A stretch of DNA of 64,000 nucleotides from Bacteroidetes bacterium 2013_40CM_41_45 (lineage in GTDB: Bacteria > Bacteroidota > Bacteroidia > AKYH767-A > 2013-40CM-41-45), in the NCBI GenBank assembly GCA_002215675.1, contig NGFH01000002.1:657887-721886 (forward strand), in the 5' to 3' direction. The position numbers were made by a program, and so were the translations under genes. This document shows, piece by piece, positions 26,481 to 35,540 of the stretch (position 1 is its first letter; each line of letters opens with the position of its first letter). Under the pieces are notes generated by a model. The model did no database searches, was not told the DNA's origin, and saw only the letters and a list, made by a program, of their open reading frames with translations.

Positions 26481-27215
26481 TTATTTTTTCCCTACACGTA
26501 GCATTATCGGGAAAATAATAACCTTCTTTGAATTGGGCCGCCAGCATTTTCGTAAATCATCTGCAACTAAATCTACAGGGTTAGAATTATTTTTATCGAT
26601 GTAATGCTGAACAGCTGACCACGTATTTAAAAAACCAATGAACTGTTCTGCCTCCCAGAAATATTGCGCAATAAAAATGGGCGCTTTTAGTTCGTGAAAC
26701 GGAAACGGAATGGTCAGGTACATTTCATCTATGTATTTCCGTTCCTTGTCCCAATAACCATCCAGGATATTTTCATAAAAATTATTGAGGATTTCATCAA
26801 CCTCATCATCAATTTTAGGAAGGGTGTAACCGATGACTGCAATAATGCCTTCCGGCTTCAGTGTGCGTTTTACTTCGCTGTAAAATTTTTCAAAGTCGAA
26901 CCAATGAATAGCTTGGGCGACTGTAACTAAATCGAACATGCTGTCATCAAAAGAAGTTTTTTCTGCCGCCTCAATTTTGTACTCAAGGTTTGGCTTTTGA
27001 ATGGCTTTGCTTAATTGCCCCTCGCTGATATCTGTTGCATAAACTTTTTCAAAACGCTCTGCAAGCGATGAAGCCACCTGCCCGTTGCCTGTAGCACAGT
27101 CCCATGCAGTATTTCTCTCCCTGACCTGTGTCAGGAGGAAATCAAAAATTTCCTTCGGGTAAGACGGACGGAATTTAGCATATAATTCTGACTGCTTTGA
27201 AAAAAGGTCCTTCAT
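26481..27215 (-). CDS. Class I SAM-dependent methyltransferase
   Basis: Rossmann methyltransferase with motif I AWDCATGNGQVASSLAERF, motif II YATDISEGQL and the IHWFDFEKF string seen in the trans-aconitate methyltransferase-like (Methyltransf_11) group. 244 residues, no signal peptide. Substrate unknown; the closest recognisable relatives by motif are small-molecule carboxyl or C-methyltransferases. Followed by the AHSA1 gene in the same unit. Confidence 0.88.
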   Translation of the reverse strand: MKDLFSKQSELYAKFRPSYPKEIFDFLLTQVRERNTAWDCATGNGQVASSLAERFEKVYATDISEGQLSKAIQKPNLEYKIEAAEKTSFDDSMFDLVTVAQAIHWFDFEKFYSEVKRTLKPEGIIAVIGYTLPKIDDEVDEILNNFYENILDGYWDKERKYIDEMYLTIPFPFHELKAPIFIAQYFWEAEQFIGFLNTWSAVQHYIDKNNSNPVDLVADDLRKCWRPNSKKVIIFPIMLRVGKK

Positions 27216-27298
27216 GAAAAATGTTTTTGCCTGCCGAAAGTAGTAAAAACAGGCTATGTCAGAGTATAATTCTATATTAGCGGTTCAATTTTCAGACC

Positions 27299-28360
27299 AT
27301 GAAAAAATTTATTTCATTTCTTCTTGCATTGCTAGCGCAGTGCAGTTTTTTATTTTCGCAAATAACAATTACCAGTGGCGACATGCCATCTGTTAATAAT
27401 GTGTTTGTTGTGAATACGGCAACGCCATCAGCAAGCACGGACCCTGCGCCAACGGGAACAAATTTCACCTGGGATTTTTCTTCACTCACCAGCGCTTCGC
27501 AGCACAGTGATACCTGCATTTCTATTCTTAGCATTCCTTCCCTTTACGCTCTTGCTTTTCTTGGTTCGTCTTTTGGAGTAAGAGGTTTTCAGGATATAAA
27601 TCTTGGTGCGCTGTCCTTCTCTGACATTTACAACATTTACAAAAAGGGTTCAACCAAGTATGAATACAGCGGGCAGGGCGCGAATATAAATTCCATTCCA
27701 ACGCCCATGGTTTATAGCCCGAAAGATTTGATTTACAAATTTCCTTTAAATTATAGTAACACCGATTCTTCTGAATCCGGTTTCAGCATCAGCATTCCCA
27801 CACTGGCGGATTATGCGAAAGCCAGAAAGCGTGTCAATGTGGTTGATGGTTGGGGAACATTGATTCTCCCCTCGGGCAGTTTTAATGTGCTCCGCGTAAA
27901 GTCTACTATTTATGATAGGGACAGTATTGCTTTGGCAGCCATACCTTTTCCGCTAGTGATTCCATCTACTACTACTGAATACAAATGGCTCGGGTTACAG
28001 CAGGGAGAACCTCTTCTGCAAATAAATGCAAACCAGTTTGCGGTAACACAAATACTTTATCTCGAAAATCCTGTGCTTGGAACGAATGACATCAGCGGTT
28101 CGGATTTTATTTTTGGAGTAATGCCCAACCCAGCATCAACTGAAATTTCTGTTTTCTATAGCAAAAATAAAACCGGTGAAACTGCAATTGACATCCTGGA
28201 TATCCAGGGCAAAGAAGTAAAGAGCATTTTTTTGGAAGCGGAAGCTGCGGGTGATGCGCATCATTCATTCAGGGTGAGTGATTTGGCGGAAGGAATGTAT
28301 GTGATGCGCATTAAGGCCGGCTCTGACATTTCATACCGGAAATTTGCCGTGATGAAATAG
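27299..28360 (+). CDS. Secreted protein of unknown function with T9SS sorting domain
   Basis: Signal peptide (FISFLLALLAQCSFLFSQ). The mature N-terminal part (ITSGDMPSVNNVFVVNTATP, then NFTWDFSSLT) is a beta-rich region found in many Bacteroidota secreted proteins of unknown function. The last 75 residues (FGVMPNPASTEISVFYSK to RKFAVMK) are a type-A T9SS domain. No enzyme motif seen. 353 residues, monocistronic, convergent with the M23 peptidase. Confidence 0.82.
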   Translation: MKKFISFLLALLAQCSFLFSQITITSGDMPSVNNVFVVNTATPSASTDPAPTGTNFTWDFSSLTSASQHSDTCISILSIPSLYALAFLGSSFGVRGFQDINLGALSFSDIYNIYKKGSTKYEYSGQGANINSIPTPMVYSPKDLIYKFPLNYSNTDSSESGFSISIPTLADYAKARKRVNVVDGWGTLILPSGSFNVLRVKSTIYDRDSIALAAIPFPLVIPSTTTEYKWLGLQQGEPLLQINANQFAVTQILYLENPVLGTNDISGSDFIFGVMPNPASTEISVFYSKNKTGETAIDILDIQGKEVKSIFLEAEAAGDAHHSFRVSDLAEGMYVMRIKAGSDISYRKFAVMK

Positions 28361-28363
28361 AAT

Positions 28364-30100
28364 TTAATAACTCATCACTGCCGTGTGCTTCGACTTATTC
28401 CCTTTCTTATCGGTGACGGTAAGCTCGAAAAGATATTTCCCTTTCTTTTCAATCGCCTTCTGACCGGTTAACGTTCCGGTTTTAGCATCATACTCCATAA
28501 GGAACCATTTCTTGTTGAGCGTGGCACGGTAAGAACCTATTCCTGATAATGCGTCTGAAATTTTTATTTTGAAAAATATTTTCTCTTTCTCGCCACGCGT
28601 AGAAAGATTATGGGCTTTGATAACCGGGGGAACCGTATCCACGGCTATCGCATAATTGCCGAAAGAAGAAACGGAAGCGTTCACAAAACCATCTTTGAAA
28701 TCTCCGCCTGCAGAAGTCATGTTTCCATTGCCGTCAATTTTTACGAGCAATGCTTTTGGAAAAAGCCATTCGGGTAATTTTTCCGGTTTGATGTTTAAGT
28801 TAAATGAGTTGTGAACCGGAATAGCCGGGTCTCCGATTTTATAAATTTTAGAAAACAGTTTTTTATTCTTTTCCCTTGTTGAAATCACAAGGTAAATATC
28901 ATTATACACACAGGGCAATTTGGCGATGCTGAATTTGAAATCTTTTGTTTCCCGGGTGAAAGATTTTTTGCACGAGACAAAAAATGTTGTGTCGTTTTCT
29001 GCGGGAACTGCGCACGGAATATTTTGTTTCGAGCTCTTAAAATTCAAATTCGCTTCAGACGTGTTGTTGTGAAAGTCTTCAACTTTAAAGACAGCTTTGT
29101 GCCTGGCACCATCAGCGGGGAAGTGTACCGAACCGCTTGCATTATCTCTTATCAATCCGCTGAAATTATCCGCCGGAAGGTGGTTGCATGTAACAATTGT
29201 TCTTCCTTTTAAAACCTTTTCTGCATAGTCAATATTAGCATTCACAAACTTGCTTTCATCAAAACGAAAACGGCTTATGGAGTAATCATAAATCTTTTTT
29301 CCATCCAGCCATAATTCTATTGATTTTATACCCAATTCATTTCCGCCCGGTATTTGAGTGTCGAATGTTTCTATTCCAAAAGCGATGTCTCCGTTTACCT
29401 CTGTTAAAGAACTATCGGCAGGCACATAGCTTTTTCCAATTTTTGTCAGCGCAAGAAATTTTTTAGTGCAAGTGCCGTTTACATTTCCCTTGTTGTTGAT
29501 TGGATAAACAACCAGGGAATTTATTTGTGGAGGTATAGTATCCCGGAAAGTAAAACCAAAATCCAAAACGTTCAGTGGCTCTTCTGTTTTTTCATCCCTG
29601 ATTTCAAAATGGAGGTGTGGGCCCGCGCTTCCTCCCGTATTTCCGCTGTATGCAATTATTTCACCTTGCTTAACCGGTAGTATATTTTCTCCCGGAAAAA
29701 TCTCTACAGCAAATGATTCGCGCTTGTATTGTTCTGCAAGAACCATTTTCTCTATTTCATCATTATATCGTTGAAGATGCCCGTAAACCGTTACATAGCC
29801 GTTGCGATGATTAATATAAAGCGCCTTTCCAAACCCGTCAGGCGCAACTTTAATTCGTGAAACATAACCATCGGCCGCTGCCAAAACATCTTTTCCCTCT
29901 GCTTCGCCTGTGCTGATGTCGAGGCCGGAGTGAAAATGGTTGGCGCGGATTTCGCCAAAAGTTCCTGCTATGACCAGTGCAGTATCCAGCGGAAATCTGA
30001 AAATTTTTTCTTTAGGTGCAGTTTGACCAAAGGAAGAAAAACAGGAAATCAACGCCCATATCAACTCTAAAATCAGACAAATTTTCGGGCGCAGCTGCAT
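28364..30100 (-). CDS. Secreted M23 family metallopeptidase
   Basis: LytM/M23 zinc endopeptidase that cuts peptide bridges of peptidoglycan. A signal peptide (ICLILELIWALISCFSSFGQ) precedes the catalytic domain, which here is N-terminal: HFHSGLDI holds the first His and Asp zinc ligands, HLHFEIRD the final ones, with YGHLQRY and SGNTGGSAGPH between. About 380 residues of beta-rich unknown domains follow, with no T9SS sorting domain. Typical Bacteroidota architecture. Role in cell separation or wall turnover is inferred. Confidence 0.92.
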   Translation of the reverse strand: MQLRPKICLILELIWALISCFSSFGQTAPKEKIFRFPLDTALVIAGTFGEIRANHFHSGLDISTGEAEGKDVLAAADGYVSRIKVAPDGFGKALYINHRNGYVTVYGHLQRYNDEIEKMVLAEQYKRESFAVEIFPGENILPVKQGEIIAYSGNTGGSAGPHLHFEIRDEKTEEPLNVLDFGFTFRDTIPPQINSLVVYPINNKGNVNGTCTKKFLALTKIGKSYVPADSSLTEVNGDIAFGIETFDTQIPGGNELGIKSIELWLDGKKIYDYSISRFRFDESKFVNANIDYAEKVLKGRTIVTCNHLPADNFSGLIRDNASGSVHFPADGARHKAVFKVEDFHNNTSEANLNFKSSKQNIPCAVPAENDTTFFVSCKKSFTRETKDFKFSIAKLPCVYNDIYLVISTREKNKKLFSKIYKIGDPAIPVHNSFNLNIKPEKLPEWLFPKALLVKIDGNGNMTSAGGDFKDGFVNASVSSFGNYAIAVDTVPPVIKAHNLSTRGEKEKIFFKIKISDALSGIGSYRATLNKKWFLMEYDAKTGTLTGQKAIEKKGKYLFELTVTDKKGNKSKHTAVMSY

Positions 30101-30151
30101 TGCACAAATATAATTGTCTATGTTATGTTGAAACTTTATTTTTGCAAAGCA

Positions 30152-30772
30152 ATGGCGAAGAATTTTATTTCAAATAAAGATGAAACCGTGCGTATGTTCG
30201 GGAATAATTTCCTGGAAGCGCTTACCCGCATTCACTTTCTTGTTCCTGTTTATATTTTTCTGCCGGTAATTTTTTTCATGGCTTATCTTTCAATCTTTGA
30301 ATACGGCCTTTCCGCGCTTATGATGCTTGCAATGATTGTCTGTGGCCTTGCCGTATGGACGCTCACCGAATATGTGTTGCACCGCTTTATTTTTCACTGG
30401 GAACTTCCCGGAAAATTAGGGCATCAGATTCATTTTGTTTTTCACGGTGTGCATCACGATTACCCAAGTGATTCCAAACGCCTGGTAATGGTTCCAACGG
30501 TGAGCATTCCATTGGCAGCATTGTTTTATTTTTTGTTCCGCTTGATTTTGGGCCAGGTCCTGGTTAGCCCATTTTTTATAGGATTTATTGTGGGCTATCT
30601 TATTTACGATATGACGCATTATGCCGTGCATCATTTTAATTTGAAAAGCCCTTTTTGGCTTGAACTTAAAAACCATCACATGCGGCATCATTACATGGAT
30701 TGGGAGCATGGGTATGGGGTGAGTTCCAAAATCTGGGATTACGTTTTCCGCACTACTTTCCGTTTAAAATAA
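30152..30772 (+). CDS. Fatty acid hydroxylase superfamily protein (FA2H/Scs7-like)
   Basis: Integral membrane di-iron enzyme. The His clusters are HRFIFH, HFVFHGVHHDYP, HYAVHHF and HHMRHHY, spaced among about four hydrophobic segments as in fatty acid 2-hydroxylases and sterol desaturases. Likely 2-hydroxylates acyl chains of sphingolipids or related Bacteroidota lipids such as sulfonolipids; the exact substrate is inferred. The start at 30152 (MAKNFIS) follows a TATTTTTG box at 30137 very closely; an in-frame ATG at 30125 would lie upstream of that promoter. 206 residues from this start. Confidence 0.88.
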   Translation: MAKNFISNKDETVRMFGNNFLEALTRIHFLVPVYIFLPVIFFMAYLSIFEYGLSALMMLAMIVCGLAVWTLTEYVLHRFIFHWELPGKLGHQIHFVFHGVHHDYPSDSKRLVMVPTVSIPLAALFYFLFRLILGQVLVSPFFIGFIVGYLIYDMTHYAVHHFNLKSPFWLELKNHHMRHHYMDWEHGYGVSSKIWDYVFRTTFRLK

Positions 30773-30939
30773 CCCTCCTTTTTACTTTTTCTTACTTTTA
30801 AAATTAAGCAATAAGTGAAGGAATTTTTAAGAATCCTGAATTCCTTATTGATACCAGAGTTTTAGCAGCGCAGTTTGGTTAAAATCTTGCATCTGTAGTG
30901 TATGCGAGGTTTTGCAGAAAGCTACCTATATGTTGACCC

Positions 30940-30947
30940 TAAATTTG
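30940..30947 (+). promoter_or_regulatory. Promoter -7 box TAAATTTG
   Basis: Exact TAnnTTTG match 31 bases before the ATG of the T9SS protein at 30979, with a TTTG at 30911 that could be the -33 element. Confidence 0.5.
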
Positions 30948-30978
30948 GTATCGTAAAAAATCAATTATACTTGAAATC

Positions 30979-32886
30979 ATGAAAACAATCCTGACAAAAA
31001 GAGTAGGGCTGGCCATTCTTGGGCTGACGCTGATTTTTGCTACAGGAACCTTTGCTGAGGGAACAAAGCAATTTATGCCTGCTTCAACCAATTTTGGTTG
31101 TATACAGGTGAATGACGTAGGACGTCCGTTTGCACTTATGACCAACACAGACCCGCTTCAAAGGCTTTATTTCCACGTATCAAGCACGACAGAAAAAGTA
31201 TATTTCGGTTTTTCAAGACATAGCACTTCCGTAGCAAGCAGCGGGCAGTATCAAATCAAAAATCCGTCCGGAACCATTGTTCAGGGACCGACTAACATTC
31301 CCAATGGCGGAGCCGGTGCAATAGGTTCTTATGCAGCCGCAGTTGCCGGACCAAAAATTGGCGGTGTACCCGCTGCCGGTTATAGTCCGCTCTCATATAC
31401 TCCTGTTACCACGGGTGATTTCTATATGGAATTCTCATCTAATAATAATGATAACTACCGTTTCGAATTTTTTGACTTAACAGTTGTCAACGCTTCTAAT
31501 GTACCTATTGACGGTCGGGTATGGTCTTATGCGTGGGACTTAAATACATGGGATGCCGCCAATGGGTTTTCAGGTTCGTTTTATGTTTATACTTCTGAAG
31601 GATATGTTTCCAAGGTGAACATGAATGACATTCATGCCTATGGATTCGTAACCTCTTGTAATGGAACAGGACCTCAGAATACAGGCAGTCTGGCTTCAGA
31701 CCGCATGTCACTGGCCGGAAATTCTACACGCCCTGATTTTAAAGTATTTCTGAATAACCCTGATATCACCGCTTATCCTTCTGCAAGCGCACCGACCATT
31801 ACAGACTCTATTAAGATTGTGGGCGGTAATATTTATTACGGACAGCCGGCACAATTTACCATTGGTGTTTCGGCACCGGGTACTATGCAGTTTATCATAA
31901 GTATAAACGGAGTGACTGGCTACCAGGCTGGAACCAGTGATATACTCGTTGTTTCCAATGTTGTTGCAGGTATGAATACGATTAATTGGGATGGAAAGGA
32001 TGCATTTGGAAATTATCCTGCAGCCGGATCAACATTAGAAATAAGCACCGGTTTTTCTGCAGGTATAACTCACCTGCCGATTTATGACCCTGAAACACAT
32101 GCAAACGGTTTTATAGTTGACCGTGTTCGCCCCGGTAGCGGTTCTGCACCCATACGATGGGATGACAGTAATTTTAGCGGAGGAACAGTTAACATTGCAG
32201 GCGGTTCAGGTTCGGGGCACTCTTGGGGCACCAACTTTGGTGACGTAAGAACCATGAACACTTGGTGGAATGGTTATGAGGTGGAAAACCAGAATAAGTT
32301 TACTGTTATTGTGCAACCCCCGTTGCCTATTGCATTGACTTCTTTCCATATTGATGTTACGACTGAACAAAAACCGGTGCTTAGCTGGAATACAGCTTCT
32401 GAAACCAATATTGACTATTTTAATATACAACGAAGCGGTAACCTGCCCAATCATTTTGAAACCATAGGCGAGGTAAAAGCATTCGGTAATTCAAACACCG
32501 AACGCCAGTATTCTTTTACCGATATAAACTACACGGCACTTAGCAATTACTATCGCGTAAGCGCAGTTGACTATGACGGAAGTGTAGTTTATAAAAGTAG
32601 CGTCCTGTCGGCAGATTTGAATGGTGTGGAAAACTTGTTTGATGTGTATCCTAATCCTATAAATGGCGGCGGGCTTACGCTTAATTTCCATAATACTTCT
32701 ATTAAAACACTGAGGGTTGAAGTTGTAAACGCGCTGCTGCAAAAAGTTTTTGTAAAAGAATATTCGTTCGAAAGATTAAGCACACGCAATATTGAAGTGG
32801 CTTTACCGGAGCTTAAAAAAGGCTCTTACTTCATTCGCCTGACGGCTGACGACAAAGTCTACATCAAACGCTTTGACGCGTTGTAA
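30979..32886 (+). CDS. Large secreted beta-rich protein with T9SS sorting domain
   Basis: Signal peptide (GLAILGLTLIFATGTFA). Residues 30-200 form a region rich in Gly, Ser and Asn; residues 270-400 contain a FlgD-like stretch (GMNTINWDGKDAFGNYPAAG); residues 440-560 hold a domain common in T9SS cargo (LPIALTSFHIDVTTEQKPVL, then SWNTASETNIDYFNIQRS). The last 75 residues (FDVYPNPINGGGLTLNFH to IKRFDAL) are the type-A sorting domain. Probably a structural or adhesive surface protein. 635 residues; no catalytic motif recognised. Confidence 0.85.
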   Translation: MKTILTKRVGLAILGLTLIFATGTFAEGTKQFMPASTNFGCIQVNDVGRPFALMTNTDPLQRLYFHVSSTTEKVYFGFSRHSTSVASSGQYQIKNPSGTIVQGPTNIPNGGAGAIGSYAAAVAGPKIGGVPAAGYSPLSYTPVTTGDFYMEFSSNNNDNYRFEFFDLTVVNASNVPIDGRVWSYAWDLNTWDAANGFSGSFYVYTSEGYVSKVNMNDIHAYGFVTSCNGTGPQNTGSLASDRMSLAGNSTRPDFKVFLNNPDITAYPSASAPTITDSIKIVGGNIYYGQPAQFTIGVSAPGTMQFIISINGVTGYQAGTSDILVVSNVVAGMNTINWDGKDAFGNYPAAGSTLEISTGFSAGITHLPIYDPETHANGFIVDRVRPGSGSAPIRWDDSNFSGGTVNIAGGSGSGHSWGTNFGDVRTMNTWWNGYEVENQNKFTVIVQPPLPIALTSFHIDVTTEQKPVLSWNTASETNIDYFNIQRSGNLPNHFETIGEVKAFGNSNTERQYSFTDINYTALSNYYRVSAVDYDGSVVYKSSVLSADLNGVENLFDVYPNPINGGGLTLNFHNTSIKTLRVEVVNALLQKVFVKEYSFERLSTRNIEVALPELKKGSYFIRLTADDKVYIKRFDAL

Positions 32887-33047
32887 CGATACAACTTTCA
32901 TCACTTCGAGGCAGGACATCAGGGCAGAATTTTTTTCTGCCCTGTTTGTTTTTCTATTAGATACACCTTTCATTTTTGTGTTGCCTGCCGGCAGAGAAAG
33001 AAATCTTTTTTATATAATATCTTTACGTACTCATAGACTTGACGGCA

Positions 33048-33911
33048 GTGAGAAGTACAATCTTTCTTTTCCTATTTCTATTTAATGGTATTGTTTGCTT
33101 CGGCCAGGAAAAAATAAGTCTAACCATCTATTTCAAGTTCGATAAATATAATGTGGATTCTATTTATAAGAACAGAATAGACAGCACCATGCGCAACCAT
33201 AACATTGTAGAAGTGCACATTAAAGCTCATTGTGATTCTATAGGCAGTCATAAATATAATGACGCGCTTTCCCTTAACCGTGCTAATACGGTAAAGCAAT
33301 ATTTGGTATCGAAAAAACTGAATGAAAGAATTATAAATATAAAGGCGTTAGGAAAAAGATTTCCATTGAACAAAAATGAAAACCCAAAAGCAAGAGCATT
33401 AAACAGGCGTGCAGAAATACTTTTCATTGCGAGGGATACTCTTTCTGCAAGTAAACCGGATATGTTACCTGAAAAGATTGAAGCCCGAAATGATTCCGAT
33501 GCGTTATGGAAGGATACAGCAACATTGGCGATTAGCAATATTGAAGTCGGTAAATCATTTGTATTGGAAAACATGAACTTCTATGGAGGCAGGCATGTGT
33601 TGCTTCCGAAATCAAATAAGACGCTTAAACTTTTGCTGAATACTCTTAAAGCAAATCCTGCACTTGAAATAGAGATACAAGGACATATTTGCTGCGAACG
33701 AACAGGCGATGGAATGGATATAGACACTCATACTCTTGACCTGTCTGTAAACCGCGCCAAAGCTATTTATGATTACCTGGTTAAAAGCGGAATAGACCCG
33801 TCACGTCTTTCTTACAGAGGCTTTGGCTCAAGCCGTAAGCTCGTGCTTGAATTTACTGAAGCAGACAGAACAACGAACCGCAGGGTGGAGGTAAAGGTTC
33901 TGAAAAAATAA
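33048..33911 (+). CDS. Secreted protein with two OmpA-like domains
   Basis: Start at GTG 33048 gives a signal peptide (RSTIFLFLFLFNGIVCFG); an in-frame TTG lies three codons upstream. Two OmpA C-terminal-like domains in tandem: residues about 22-130 (YFKFDKYNVDS, then LSLNRANTVKQYLV and NRRAEI) and about 175-288 (GHICCERTGDG, LSVNRAKAIYDYLV, RLSYRGFGSS and NRRVEVKVL). OmpA-like domains bind peptidoglycan; both repeats keep NRRxE. No beta-barrel is present, so this is a soluble periplasmic wall-binding protein rather than a porin. Confidence 0.88.
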   Translation: MRSTIFLFLFLFNGIVCFGQEKISLTIYFKFDKYNVDSIYKNRIDSTMRNHNIVEVHIKAHCDSIGSHKYNDALSLNRANTVKQYLVSKKLNERIINIKALGKRFPLNKNENPKARALNRRAEILFIARDTLSASKPDMLPEKIEARNDSDALWKDTATLAISNIEVGKSFVLENMNFYGGRHVLLPKSNKTLKLLLNTLKANPALEIEIQGHICCERTGDGMDIDTHTLDLSVNRAKAIYDYLVKSGIDPSRLSYRGFGSSRKLVLEFTEADRTTNRRVEVKVLKK

Positions 33912-33918
33912 AATGTGT

Positions 33919-34641
33919 CTATTGCTTCACAAACTTTGCCGTGAGAATTCCTTCTTCAGTTTTTATTTTAACAAAATAAATTCCGGAAGGAAGAGAGGAA
34001 ATATTTATGACCTCACCCCTTTCATCCCCTCTCCTCAAGGAGAGGGGAACGAGGGGTGAGGGAAAAACCCTCTGCTCCGACACATTATAAATTTCAATAC
34101 CCTCAACTCTGAATTCTGCATTCTGAATTCTTAATTCATTCGAAACAGGGTTCGGGAAAAGCGTAATGGAATTGTATCCATCCTGCTCGCTTGCTATTCC
34201 CGTTGCCTGTGAAACAGCATGCAGATTAAAAGTTGCCCCGTAAACCGAAGGCGCAGCGCTGTCATCAAACCGCACGCTGGTAATGCCGGTGCCTATGGTA
34301 GTATCAGTGTGAAAATCAAACCGGGCGGTAACAAAGCCGCTTGCAGGAACTAAGAACGTATCAATGAGAACGCCGGGGCCCCAGCATGCATTGGGGTTGC
34401 ACATATTAAAAGACCAGCCCGATGGCAGGTTGGTTGAGTTTATAATTTGCCTCACATTAATATCTGCAGTTCCTGTGTTGGTAATAGTAAAGTAGATGTA
34501 ATTGGTAGAAATGGGAGGGCAGTAAATGAGTGTATCCGTTGCATCGATGGTGAAGGTGCCGCATTCCCAATGGTAGGGCGTTTGTGCAGCGCGGCTGCCC
34601 GAAAAAGTAAGCAGGAGGAAAACCGTAATTAATTTCCTCAT
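33919..34641 (-). CDS. Secreted T9SS protein whose sorting domain contains translated repeats
   Basis: A signal peptide (LITVFLLLTFSGSRA) is followed by a beta-sandwich of about 140 residues with few Cys, of unknown function. The C-terminal sorting domain begins SITLFPNPVSNELRIQ and ends SGIYFVKIKTEEG, then LTAKFVKQ. Two unusual stretches lie inside it: LRIQNAEFRV, encoded by a heptanucleotide array (34106-34140), and PSPLVPLSLRRGDERGEV, encoded by a perfect double palindrome (34011-34061). Both keep the frame. Otherwise an ordinary exported protein. Confidence 0.85.
   Translation of the reverse strand: MRKLITVFLLLTFSGSRAAQTPYHWECGTFTIDATDTLIYCPPISTNYIYFTITNTGTADINVRQIINSTNLPSGWSFNMCNPNACWGPGVLIDTFLVPASGFVTARFDFHTDTTIGTGITSVRFDDSAAPSVYGATFNLHAVSQATGIASEQDGYNSITLFPNPVSNELRIQNAEFRVEGIEIYNVSEQRVFPSPLVPLSLRRGDERGEVINISSLPSGIYFVKIKTEEGILTAKFVKQ
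34011..34061. repeat. Double palindrome read in frame inside a T9SS gene
   Basis: Outer arms CCTCACCCCT (34011-34020) and AGGGGTGAGG (34052-34061); inner arms CCCCTCTCCT (34026-34035) and AGGAGAGGGG (34038-34047), loop of two bases. All four arms are perfect. GC-rich against AT-rich surroundings, so a recent insertion is likely. Confidence 0.9.
34106..34140. repeat. Heptanucleotide array, word ATTCTGA, inside a T9SS gene
   Basis: Units ACTCTGA, ATTCTGC, ATTCTGA, ATTCTTA, ATTCATT in exact phase. Translated on the minus strand as part of NELRIQNAEFRVEG. Confidence 0.85.
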
Positions 34642-34650
34642 TAATTTTTT

Positions 34651-35436
34651 TTACTGACCTATTTTTGCCTTTTGCTCTTTAATGGCAGCGTCCTCCGGAA
34701 GGAGCTTTTCAGCAAGCGCCATAAATTTCATGGCCTTCTCCTTATTCTCTTTTGGTTTATCTTTCAGGTCAACAAGGAAATCGGTATAAAGAACAAAACA
34801 GTTGCTAAGGGCTTTCGTTTCCTGTTCGCTCGACTTCAACCCTCCCCCGGTGGCTGCAGAGTCAAGCATCTTGAATGCGGCATCGTTATTTTTAAGTCCG
34901 TCACCGGTATTGCCGCTTACAACCAGGTACGTTCCGCTTAACATCATCATCACCCCGTCATCGGGAAATGCTTTTGCAATTTCTCTTGAATAGGAGCCGA
35001 GCTTTGATTTGTCATTTTTTTCCTGCAAATCCGCCATCATCAAAAATGTTTCGTTCTTCAGTTCCTCAGCAAAACTTTTGTTTTCCGAAAACTTCTCTCC
35101 TGTTTTATCGCGCTTGCGGAACTTGCCAAAGTGGCTGAGTGCCTTACGCAGCGGGTCTTTATAATCGGGATATTTTTTCAGAGTGTATTTGTCAGGATGG
35201 CGGTATACACCCAGGTATCCCATAGAGGCATAGAGGTAGGGTTCCGTATCTTTGGAATACTTATCATTCTGCTGCATGCTCTCGGCTTCATCCACACAGT
35301 CAGCATATTTTTCCAATACATAATAGTTATCGAGTTTGCGGTATTTATCTTTCTGCGCCAGCCCCGAAGTTGCCGAAAGCAGGGTAAATAAAGCCACGCA
35401 CGAAACAATTTTACTTTTTATCATGGTAATTTTCAT
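34651..35436 (-). CDS. Secreted helical protein of unknown function
   Basis: 261 residues. Signal peptide (IVSCVALFTLLSATSGLAQ), then an all-helical, Lys- and Asp-rich protein with TPR-like features (LYASMGYLGVYR; NCFVLYTDFLVDLKDKPKEN, then KAMKFMALAEKLLPEDAAIK). No family recognised. Periplasmic location inferred. It sits ten bases upstream of the T9SS gene in the same direction, so they may be co-transcribed. Confidence 0.75.
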   Translation of the reverse strand: MKITMIKSKIVSCVALFTLLSATSGLAQKDKYRKLDNYYVLEKYADCVDEAESMQQNDKYSKDTEPYLYASMGYLGVYRHPDKYTLKKYPDYKDPLRKALSHFGKFRKRDKTGEKFSENKSFAEELKNETFLMMADLQEKNDKSKLGSYSREIAKAFPDDGVMMMLSGTYLVVSGNTGDGLKNNDAAFKMLDSAATGGGLKSSEQETKALSNCFVLYTDFLVDLKDKPKENKEKAMKFMALAEKLLPEDAAIKEQKAKIGQ

Positions 35437-35514
35437 TTAACGTTCCAAACAAACATACGGCAAATTTTTAAATGAAAGCGAAATCGCTGTCCTTAAATCT
35501 TAACAGTATTATTG

Positions 35515-35522
35515 TAGCTTTG
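35515..35522 (+). promoter_or_regulatory. Promoter -7 box TAGCTTTG
   Basis: Exact TAnnTTTG match 18 bases before the ATG at 35541. Confidence 0.55.
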
Positions 35523-35540
35523 CGCCTCACTTTTTAGATT

